From: Streptomyces canus
GTDB taxonomy: Bacteria > Actinomycetota > Actinomycetes > Streptomycetales > Streptomycetaceae
Length of the DNA: 64,000 nucleotides
NCBI RefSeq assembly: GCF_041435015.1
Contig: NZ_CP107989.1
Coordinates: 6,758,001-6,822,000, forward strand
Direction: 5' to 3'
Part shown: piece after piece, positions 33,311 to 40,340 of the stretch
Layout: each line of letters starts with the position of its first letter
Numbering within the stretch: position 1 is the first letter of the stretch
Translations under genes and position numbers: made by a program
The notes under the pieces: model-generated
Database searches by the model: none
What the model saw: the letters and a program-made list of their open reading frames with translations, nothing else
Told to the model about the DNA's origin: nothing

Positions 33311-35062
33311 TTACCCCTTCGAGGGGTGCGGAGTCGAGCCGTACGCCGTCAGGAAGCGGTCTCGGAAGGAGCTCATCTTCCAGACCGGGGCGTTGTGCGC
33401 CGGCTTCAGGCCGTCGGTCCAGTTCCAGGACGCGATCTTGTCGAGGACCTTCGGGTCCTTGGCGACGATCGAGATCGGCACGTCACGGCTGGCGTTCTCC
33501 CCGCTGACCCGGGCGATCGGCTGGTGGTCGCCGAGGAAGACGAGGACCGTGTCGTCGCTGCCGTAGCGCTCCAGCCACTGGGTCAGTGAAGTGACCGAGT
33601 ACGAGATGGACTTGCCGTACTCCTGCTTGGAGCGGGTGGAGTCGGCGATGATCTCGGACGCTTTGTTGCCTGCCCTCTGGATGCCCTTGAAGATCGAGCC
33701 GTCGCCCAGGTCGTCCCAGTCGACCATCTTCGGGATGGGCGCCCAGGGCTGGTGGCTGGAGGTCAGGATGATCTCGGACATCAGCGGCTTGTCGCGCTTC
33801 TTGCCGTGGACCTGGCGCTGGTAGGCCTCCAGGGCGTACTGGTCGGGCATCGTCGACCAGCTGAACTTGGGTCCCTGGTAGCCGAGTTGGAAGGCGTTGT
33901 AGACCTTGTCGAGGTCGTAGTACTTCTGCTCGGGCCAGCCCTTCTGGACGCCCGGCATCACCCCGACCGTGTCCCAGGCGCCGGTCTTCTTGAAGGCCTT
34001 CGTGAGACTGAGGTGGTCGCTGGCCATGACCGTGCGGTAGCGCTGCTGGTTGTCGATCCAGAGGCCGGTGAGAGTCGTCGAGTGGCCCAGCCAGCTGCTG
34101 CCGCCGTACGTCGCCGAGGTCAGCCAGCCGCTCTTCGCGTGGAAGCCGGCCTTCGCGAGGGCCGCGGTGCTGGTGTCGAGGGTCTTGTCCACGCCGGGCG
34201 CGATGGCCGGGTCCTCGACGGCGCTGCGGCCGTAGCTCTCGATGAAGGTGAAGATCATGTCCTTGCCGCGCAGGTCGGGCACCAGCTGGGAGCCGGGCGT
34301 GTTCCCGAAGGCGTCGACCTTGGCCACCTTCTGGAACTCCGCCTCGTCCCGCACGGTGTACAGCACTCGCTTGGCCTGGGCTGCGGCGAGGGCGGCGGTG
34401 TGTTCGGAGGCCAGGGGAGTGCCGAAGATCTGCAGACCGAGCGCGGAGCACGTGACCCAGACGGTGGCCGCGAGGAGGGTGCCCCGGGTGGCGGTCTGCC
34501 GGTCCAGGACCAGCAGACCACTCAGCCGGACCATCGCCAGCGCCATGACGGCCACCACGACAAGCACCAGGACGACCGTGCCTACCACCGCACCGACCGC
34601 CACACCCTTGCCCATCGAGTCCGCGACATAGGACTGCGCGTCGTCGAGCAACTCCCAGTCGAGGACGGCATTGAAGGGCCGCCCGAGGTAGTCGTTGAAT
34701 CCCATGTCGAGCAGGTTCAGGATCGTCATCACCCCGAGCCCCGCCCCGGACACCGTGGCCACCACCAGCCGCGGCCGACGCGGCAGCGCCAGCATCACGG
34801 CCGCCCCGAGGATCGCCTCCGCCGGAATCCGCACGAACTCCCGCATGTGCAGATAGGTGACCTTGTTCGGCAGGAGCAGGGCGCCGAGGACGAGCAGGGC
34901 GGCGAGGATGTTGAGGGTCCACCGCGTGTTGCGTACGGCGGTGGGGTGCGCCTCCCGCAAGCGGACCAGACGCGCGCGCACGGACGGCTTCTCGGCCGGC
35001 GCACCGTCCGCACCCGTCGCCTCGGCCTCGGGTGACGTGCTCTCTGCAAGGGTCTCGGACAC
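33311..35062 (-). CDS. LTA-synthase-like membrane sulfatase/phosphotransferase
   Basis: A 583-residue protein of the alkaline phosphatase superfamily. The N-terminal part has about five hydrophobic helices (residues 45-215). A large extracytoplasmic catalytic domain follows, starting 'KDMIFTFIESYGRSAVED' (metal-binding Glu and the likely nucleophile Ser in the position used by LtaS-type enzymes), and later 'WLTSATYGGSSWLGHST' and the metal-site motif 'VLVFLGDHQPI'. Such enzymes move or release phosphoglycerol or phosphoethanolamine groups on envelope lipids and glycans. I chose GTG at 35060-35062 because GGAAGGA is upstream. The end abuts the repeat array. Confidence 0.88.
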   Translation of the reverse strand: MSETLAESTSPEAEATGADGAPAEKPSVRARLVRLREAHPTAVRNTRWTLNILAALLVLGALLLPNKVTYLHMREFVRIPAEAILGAAVMLALPRRPRLVVATVSGAGLGVMTILNLLDMGFNDYLGRPFNAVLDWELLDDAQSYVADSMGKGVAVGAVVGTVVLVLVVVAVMALAMVRLSGLLVLDRQTATRGTLLAATVWVTCSALGLQIFGTPLASEHTAALAAAQAKRVLYTVRDEAEFQKVAKVDAFGNTPGSQLVPDLRGKDMIFTFIESYGRSAVEDPAIAPGVDKTLDTSTAALAKAGFHAKSGWLTSATYGGSSWLGHSTTLTGLWIDNQQRYRTVMASDHLSLTKAFKKTGAWDTVGVMPGVQKGWPEQKYYDLDKVYNAFQLGYQGPKFSWSTMPDQYALEAYQRQVHGKKRDKPLMSEIILTSSHQPWAPIPKMVDWDDLGDGSIFKGIQRAGNKASEIIADSTRSKQEYGKSISYSVTSLTQWLERYGSDDTVLVFLGDHQPIARVSGENASRDVPISIVAKDPKVLDKIASWNWTDGLKPAHNAPVWKMSSFRDRFLTAYGSTPHPSKG

Positions 35063-35203
35063 CCGAGGGTCCTTCCGTACGGGTCCTGGTAGGAGGCGGA
35101 CCCGATATGGGGTCTCGGATCCGCCACATTCCCGTACGTCCGGCTTCCGGCAGCAGTTCACCGCCGCGGGCAAACACCGGGCAAACGCGTGGTCAACGGT
35201 CAG

Positions 35204-35228
35204 GTGAGGGCTTTTCGCACGGCCTCAC
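35204..35228 (-). terminator. Possible terminator hairpin after the debranching-enzyme gene
   Basis: GTGAGGGC and GGCCTCAC (35204-35211 and 35221-35228) form an imperfect stem, 10 bases downstream of the stop at 35238 on the minus strand. One mismatch lowers confidence. Confidence 0.35.
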
Positions 35229-35237
35229 CGCGGAGCA

Positions 35238-37178
35238 CTACGCGCCCCCCACCGCCGTCAGCAGCGCGAGCGGCGCCGCAGCGGACCGTGCCTCCCGCAC
35301 ACACGCGTGCGGATACGGCACCGGCTCTCCATGGGAGTCCCGCCCGTACCCCGCCAGAACCTCCGGCAGTCGGTGCCCGGTGGCCGTGGCCGCGTCCACC
35401 AGCCCGTGCGCCACCGCCCGCGCCTCGTCGTGCAAGCCGTACCGGGCCAGGCCCAGCGTGATCAACGCGTTGTCGTGCGGCCACACCGAGCCCCGGTGAT
35501 AGGAGAGCGGGTGGTACGCCGCCTGTCCGGCCGCCAGTGTCCGCACTCCCCACCCGGAGAAGAAGTCCGGCTCCAGCAGCCGCCGCCCCACCAGCTCGCC
35601 GTACTCCTTGTCGAGCAGCCCCGACCACAGCAGATGCCCGGCGTCGGAGGCCAGCGCGTCGACCTGTCGGCCCTCGCCGTCCAGCGCGAGGGCGGGGAAG
35701 GTACGGTCCGGCATCCAGAAGTCCCGCTGGAAGCGGTCCCGCAGATCCGCCGCGGCCTGTTCGAGGAGCGCCGCGTAGGTCTCGTCCTCCCACACCGTGC
35801 GCGCGACCCACGCGGTCCGGCGCAGCGCGTCGTACGCGTAGCCCTGGGCGCCCGCCGCCATCACCGGTCCGCTCGCCCGTGCTCCGTCGGCGCCGCAGAT
35901 CGCGCCGGGGGAGTCCTTCCAGTTCTGGTTGGCGAGGCCGCCCTGGTCGGCGCGGTAGACGAGGTAGCCGCGCGAGGTGAGTCCGCCGTGGTCGAGCATC
36001 CAGCCGATCGCCGCACGGGCGTGGGGCTCCAGGCGCCGGGCGAGCGGGAGGTCCCCGGTGTGTTCCACGTAGGCGCCGAGCAGCACGAGGAACAGCGGGG
36101 TGGCGTCGACCGAGCCGTAGTAGCGGCCGTACGGCACCTGCCCGAAGTGGGCCAGCTCTCCGTGCCGCACTTCGTGCACGATCTTGCCGGGCTGGGCCAC
36201 GGAGGCCGCGCCGGTCTCGGTCGCCTGGGTCGCGGCGAGCGCGGGGAGCGTCGCGGCGGCCAACTGGGGGCGGTAGGGGAGGGCGAAGAGCGAGGTGAGC
36301 AGGGCGTCCCGGCCCAGCAGGGTCAGGAACCAGGGGGCTCCGGCGGCCGGGACGCGCAGTTCCTCGCCGTCGGGGCCGGTCGCCGGTACCTGGAGCGAGG
36401 CGAGGTCGGCGAGACCGCGGGCGCAGGCGGCGGCGAGCTCCGGCCAGCCGGTCGGGAAGGCGATGCCCTCCACGTACTCGCCTTCCAGCGAGAGGAGTTG
36501 GTCGTTCAGCGCGGCCGGAGAGCTGGGTACCCGGCGGGCCCGCCTGTCGCCGTGCGGGCGGGCCATCACCCGCAGGGTCAGCTCGGCCGTGCCGTGCGGC
36601 TCCAGGTCCAGCGTCCAGACCAGGCGCCTGGCTCCGGTGCCCGTCTCCTCGACGCCGTCCGGGGCGGGGTCGGCCGTCACCGTCGTACAGGAACGCCATT
36701 CGGCGCGCTGATAGGTGAACTCCACGCCGTCGTCGAGGACTTCGCGGCGGCGGGTCGCGCCGGTCTTCGTGTAGGTGCGGTGGTCGGAGCGGAGTTCGAA
36801 CTGGTCGGTGAAGTCGGCGTCGGCGGTGACCGCGAGGCGGACCGTCGTCGGCAGCGGGCGGTTGCTGGTGACCCGGAGGGATTCGACGAACGAGCCGTCC
36901 CCCACCGCCTGTTCGCGGAAGAGTGTGCAGGCGGGCGGCTCCTGGCGGCCGCCGCGCGGGACGAGGACACAGCGCGCGGTGTCGCCTTCGGCCACCGGCG
37001 ACAGGGCCTCCGGTACCGCGCCGTCGACCGTGAGCTGCCAGCGGCTCAGGTGCCGGGCGTCACGTACGAACAGTCCGTCCGGGGAGCTGCCGCCGCCCCG
37101 GACGCCGCTGATGTCCCCGCCGTCACCCACGGCAGCGAACGTCCCGCCGTGCACGAGCAGATGATGCCGGTCCGTCAT
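35238..37178 (-). CDS. Glycogen-debranching-type (amylo-alpha-1,6-glucosidase family) protein
   Basis: A 646-residue cytoplasmic protein. The N-terminal domain (about 1-210) has 'GLFVRDARHLSRWQL', diagnostic of the GDE_N_bis (glycogen debranching) family. The C-terminal (alpha/alpha)6 barrel includes 'APWFLTLLGRDALLTSL', 'GRYYGSVDATPLFLVLLGAYVEHTGD', 'NQNWKDSPGAI' and 'YHRGSVWPHDNALITLGLARYG', with acidic residues placed as in GH15/GH63/GH133-like enzymes. Its ATG overlaps the stop of the upstream glycosidase gene (ATGA), so the two are coupled. The pair is divergent from a ROK repressor. The actual sugar substrate is not given by the sequence. Confidence 0.86.
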   Translation of the reverse strand: MTDRHHLLVHGGTFAAVGDGGDISGVRGGGSSPDGLFVRDARHLSRWQLTVDGAVPEALSPVAEGDTARCVLVPRGGRQEPPACTLFREQAVGDGSFVESLRVTSNRPLPTTVRLAVTADADFTDQFELRSDHRTYTKTGATRRREVLDDGVEFTYQRAEWRSCTTVTADPAPDGVEETGTGARRLVWTLDLEPHGTAELTLRVMARPHGDRRARRVPSSPAALNDQLLSLEGEYVEGIAFPTGWPELAAACARGLADLASLQVPATGPDGEELRVPAAGAPWFLTLLGRDALLTSLFALPYRPQLAAATLPALAATQATETGAASVAQPGKIVHEVRHGELAHFGQVPYGRYYGSVDATPLFLVLLGAYVEHTGDLPLARRLEPHARAAIGWMLDHGGLTSRGYLVYRADQGGLANQNWKDSPGAICGADGARASGPVMAAGAQGYAYDALRRTAWVARTVWEDETYAALLEQAAADLRDRFQRDFWMPDRTFPALALDGEGRQVDALASDAGHLLWSGLLDKEYGELVGRRLLEPDFFSGWGVRTLAAGQAAYHPLSYHRGSVWPHDNALITLGLARYGLHDEARAVAHGLVDAATATGHRLPEVLAGYGRDSHGEPVPYPHACVREARSAAAPLALLTAVGGA

Positions 37179-38599
37179 CGCCGGATCCCTCCCTTGAGTC
37201 CCATGTCCGCCGTGACTGTGGTGTCGCTGTGCAGCAGGTCGAGCGCGAGCGCGGCGGTCCAGCTGAAGCCGGTCGCCCCGCAGGCCTCTCCGGTGAACGG
37301 GTCGACGTACTCCGCGAAGTCGGTGGTCTCCGCGAGCTCGAGGGCCGACTCCCGCAGCGCGTCGGCCCGTCGGTGCTCGCCGTGGGTGCGGAGCCCGCGC
37401 TCCAGCAGCCAGGCGGTGTTGAACCAGGCCGGGCCGCGCCAGTAGCGGTGCGGGTCGAAGGCCTCGCCGAGGAGGTCGTAGCTGGGCAGGAGGCGGGTGG
37501 TGGTGCCGAGGCCGAAGTGGGGGCCGGAGGCGGTCCGCACGACCGCCGTGACGATGTCCCGCGGCAGGCCGGGGAGCAGCAGGGGGAGCAGGCCGGAGAC
37601 TCCGCGCTCGGGGATCAGGGCGCCGCGCCCGTCCTGGGCGGATCCTCGCAGATCCCGGCACAGGAACATCCCGCGCGCCGGATCCCACAGCCGCTCCACC
37701 AGCGCCGTCGTCAGCCGCTCCGCGCGCGCGTGCCGGGCCGTGCCGGGCGCCCCGAGCTCGTCGGCGATCCGGGCGAGGGCGTGTTCGGAGGCGATGAGCA
37801 GGGCGTTGAAGGCGGGGTCCTCGACGGCGAACTCTCCGCCGCCGTCGGCGTATCCGGCGTCCCGGTAGTCCGTCGCCAGCCGCACGTACCGCCCGTAGTC
37901 CAGATCCGTCGGCCGGTCCTCGGCGGCTCCGTGGTCGAGGTCGGCGCGGCGGAAGGAGCGGGCCGGCGCCGGGGTGACGCGGGAGAGCGGGAGGTCCCAG
38001 GCGGGGCTGTTGTCCATACCCTGCTCCCAGGGGTGCACGACGGACGCGAGGCCGCCTCCGCCCAGGTCGCGGCGGTGCAGGAGGTAGCGGTGCCAGGCGG
38101 CCAGGCGTGGGTACATCCGGGCGAGGAAGCCGCGCGCACGGGACAGCCCGGGGTCGGCGCGGTGGACCAGCCACACCGCCAGGGCGTGGACCGGTGGCTG
38201 CACGATGCCGGACGTCTGTACGGTGCGCGGGGCGCCCGCGGCGCGCCCCGCGGTCGAGGAGCGCCAGAAGTCGGGGCTCGGGAAGTACGCGTCGAGCGGT
38301 ACGGAGGGGTTGAAGACGATGTGCGGGACGCGCCCGTCGCCCCACTGGGCCGCCAGCAGCGACTCCAGCTCCGTCTGCGCCCGCAGCGGGGACAGGTGGC
38401 GCAGACCGATCGCGATGAACGCGGAGTCCCAGGACCACTGGTGCGGGTACAGACTGCGCGAGGGCACCGTGGAGGCGCCGGTCCAGTTGCCCTCCAGCAC
38501 CCGCGCCGCCCTGACGTGCAGGGGATGTGACGAACCCGGCGGATCGTATGCGATCGAACGCGCCGCGGAAGGGGTGATGAGCTGGGCAGTGCGATCCAC
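37175..38599 (-). CDS. MGH1-type (alpha/alpha)6 glycoside hydrolase (trehalase/mannosylglycerate hydrolase-like)
   Basis: A 474-residue cytoplasmic glycosidase of the GH63/GH37-like clan. Diagnostic stretches are 'SRSLYPHQWSWDSAFIAIGL', 'LASVVHPWEQGMDNSPAWD' (catalytic acid region), 'YDLLGEAFDPHRYWRGPAWFNTAWLLERG' and 'FAEYVDPFTGEACGATGFSWTAAL'. Members act on trehalose, mannosylglycerate or related osmolyte sugars. I chose GTG at 38597-38599, with GGGGAG upstream; no upstream in-frame codon is supported. The gene faces away from the ROK regulator and overlaps the next gene by four bases. Confidence 0.86.
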   Translation of the reverse strand: MDRTAQLITPSAARSIAYDPPGSSHPLHVRAARVLEGNWTGASTVPSRSLYPHQWSWDSAFIAIGLRHLSPLRAQTELESLLAAQWGDGRVPHIVFNPSVPLDAYFPSPDFWRSSTAGRAAGAPRTVQTSGIVQPPVHALAVWLVHRADPGLSRARGFLARMYPRLAAWHRYLLHRRDLGGGGLASVVHPWEQGMDNSPAWDLPLSRVTPAPARSFRRADLDHGAAEDRPTDLDYGRYVRLATDYRDAGYADGGGEFAVEDPAFNALLIASEHALARIADELGAPGTARHARAERLTTALVERLWDPARGMFLCRDLRGSAQDGRGALIPERGVSGLLPLLLPGLPRDIVTAVVRTASGPHFGLGTTTRLLPSYDLLGEAFDPHRYWRGPAWFNTAWLLERGLRTHGEHRRADALRESALELAETTDFAEYVDPFTGEACGATGFSWTAALALDLLHSDTTVTADMGLKGGIRR

Positions 38600-38639
38600 T
38601 CGGGGCTCCCCGAAAGACGTGTGACCGACCGGTTCGGTC

Positions 38640-38713
38640 AGGGCTACCGTAGGGTTACGTCTATTTAACACGCAAAACTCAGAATGTAATGCAGAGTTGA
38701 GAAACACAAGGGG
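38640..38713. promoter_or_regulatory. Divergent promoter region with a possible ROK operator
   Basis: Unlike its surroundings, this stretch is A+T-rich. It holds an inverted repeat, AACTC (38677-38681) and GAGTT (38695-38699), with a 13-base spacer containing TGTAATG. It lies between the glycosidase operon and the ROK gene, so it is the likely operator. Confidence 0.5.
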
Positions 38714-38719
38714 GTGCGC

Positions 38720-39922
38720 ATGACCGGACGGAGTCAGACCGGCGCCGGAGATCTGCTCGAACTGGTCCGCAGCGGGCGAGCCGTCACGCGCGGCGCGCTC
38801 CAGCAGGCCACCGGACTGTCCCGGGCGACCGTCGGCCAGCGCCTCGACCGGCTCTTCCGCGCGGGCTGGCTGCGCGAGGGCGCCGGGGGCCCCGTCGACT
38901 CCCCGCTGGGCGGCCGCCCCTCCATCACCCTGGAGTTCGACGACGCCCATGCCGTCGTCCTCTCCGCCGACCTGGAAACCCGGCACGCGCGCGCGTGCGT
39001 GCTGTCCCTGACCGGCGAGATCCTCGCCGAGCACAGCGGCACCCTGGTGATCGAGGACGGACCGGACGCCGTGCTCGGCGAGCTGGGCCGCTGGTTCGCC
39101 GAGCTGCTGGAGAAGGCCGGGCACCGGGCCGAGGAGGTCTGCGGGATCGGACTCGCCGTACCGGGCCCGGTCGACCTGGAAAGCGGCCGGGTGGTCCAGC
39201 CGCCGATCATGCCCGGCTGGGACGGCTACGACATAAGAGGCCGCCTGGCCGGAGCCTTCACCGAGCACACCAGGACCGGTCCGGTTCCCGTGCTCGTCGA
39301 CAACGACGCCAACCTCATGGCGTACGGCGAACAGCGCACGGCCTACCCGGACTGCTCGGCGTTCGTGCTGGTCAAGGTCTCGACCGGCATCGGCGCCGGA
39401 GTCGTGGTCGACGGCTCGGTCTACCGGGGCGTCGACGGCGGTGCGGGCGACCTCGGCCACATCCGGGTCCCCGCGGGCGCGGAGGCGCTGTGCCGGTGCG
39501 GTTCCTACGGCTGTCTCGCCGCCGTGGCGAGCGGTGGTGCCGTGGCGCGGCGGCTGGCGGCGGCCGGGGTGCCGGCGGCCTCGGGCTCGGATGTGCGCGA
39601 CCTGCTGGCGTCCGGGCATCCGGAGGCGGCGGCGCTCGCACGCGATGCCGGCCGGCAGGTCGGGGACGTGCTGGCGACGGTCGTGACCCTGCTGAACCCC
39701 GGGGTCCTGATGATCGCCGGAGATCTGGCCGGTACTCCCTTCCTCACGGGCGTCCGGGAGCTGCTGTACCAGCGGGCGCTGCCCCGCTCCACCGCCCGGC
39801 TGGAGGTCGTGACCTCGCGGCTGGGGGAGCGGGCCGGGCTGATCGGGGCGGGTGCGCTGGTCGTGGAGCATCTGTACGCACCCGAGCGGATCGAGGAGAG
39901 GCTGCTGGCCATGGGCGTATGA
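38720..39922 (+). CDS. ROK family transcriptional regulator/sugar kinase-like protein
   Basis: A 400-residue repressor. The winged HTH is at about residues 8-65 ('LLELVRSGRAVTRGALQQATGLSRATVGQRLDRLF'). The ROK domain has 'GIGLAVPGPVDLESGRVV', the catalytic-type Asp in 'VLVDNDANLMAYGE', and the zinc motif 'CRCGSYGCLAAVASG', where the usual glutamate after GC-x is alanine. With DNA-binding domain and modified kinase site it most likely senses a sugar rather than phosphorylating it. I chose ATG 38720 (AAGGGGG at 6 bases); GTG 38714 is possible. It is divergent from the two-glycosidase operon and probably controls it. Confidence 0.88.
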   Translation: MTGRSQTGAGDLLELVRSGRAVTRGALQQATGLSRATVGQRLDRLFRAGWLREGAGGPVDSPLGGRPSITLEFDDAHAVVLSADLETRHARACVLSLTGEILAEHSGTLVIEDGPDAVLGELGRWFAELLEKAGHRAEEVCGIGLAVPGPVDLESGRVVQPPIMPGWDGYDIRGRLAGAFTEHTRTGPVPVLVDNDANLMAYGEQRTAYPDCSAFVLVKVSTGIGAGVVVDGSVYRGVDGGAGDLGHIRVPAGAEALCRCGSYGCLAAVASGGAVARRLAAAGVPAASGSDVRDLLASGHPEAAALARDAGRQVGDVLATVVTLLNPGVLMIAGDLAGTPFLTGVRELLYQRALPRSTARLEVVTSRLGERAGLIGAGALVVEHLYAPERIEERLLAMGV

Positions 39923-39928
39923 CGCCCG
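39913..39928. repeat. Palindromic 16-mer, copy 1
   Basis: GGGCGTATGACGCCCG at the end of the ROK gene, overlapping its TGA. The same 16 bases recur at 40242-40257, 330 bases downstream. The arms GGGCGT/ACGCCC form a 6-bp hairpin. Confidence 0.6.
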
Positions 39929-40060
39929 TGTTTCCACCTCCGTTTCCGTCCGGATGCCCGTCCGCATGGTGAAATCCGGCACCCTGTGGCAGCGTGATTC
40001 TCGCCACCCTTGAGAAGGGTGCCGCTCGGATGAGCGGATCTTGGGCGACTGCACTTCTCC

Positions 40061-40087
40061 AAGGGGTGGCACTGAGTGCCACCCCTT
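40061..40087 (+). terminator. Perfect 12-bp hairpin after the ROK gene
   Basis: AAGGGGTGGCAC and GTGCCACCCCTT enclose a TGA loop. It lies in the 418-base gap 39923-40340 between ROK and ppdK, which otherwise holds only short repeats and the ppdK leader. Confidence 0.75.
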
Positions 40088-40241
40088 GATCGTTCATCGA
40101 TCGAAATCAGGCGTGCGAATAGCTGCTCGAATGAGCGGTTAGGAGGGTCTGTGGGGGTGGCCGCGTTCAAGAAGTGAAAACATCCGCCGCGTGTCGCTTG
40201 CCAAGCTTTGACTTTCGATCCGCTGGCGGACGACTGGTTAC

Positions 40242-40290
40242 GGGCGTATGACGCCCGAGTAGACGTACCCAGACGCCTTCGATCTGGGTA
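40242..40290 (+). promoter_or_regulatory. ppdK leader with two inverted repeats
   Basis: Copy 2 of the GGGCGTATGACGCCCG palindrome (40242-40257), followed by TACCCAGA (40266-40273) and TCTGGGTA (40283-40290), 8-bp arms with a 9-base spacer. These are 50-100 bases before the ppdK start and could be an operator or a leader RNA hairpin. I do not recognise the binding protein. Confidence 0.55.
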
Positions 40291-40340
40291 TGTTCCTCGC
40301 CGTCAGGGCAGCCACCGCGTCCTCGAGGGAGTCGAGACCC

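Noticed and set aside
35238..38438. A 1066-codon fusion of both glycosidase genes on the minus strand.
   Set aside because: The part beyond 37178 is in a different frame from the real upstream gene; the ATGA overlap and homologue-like starts show two proteins.
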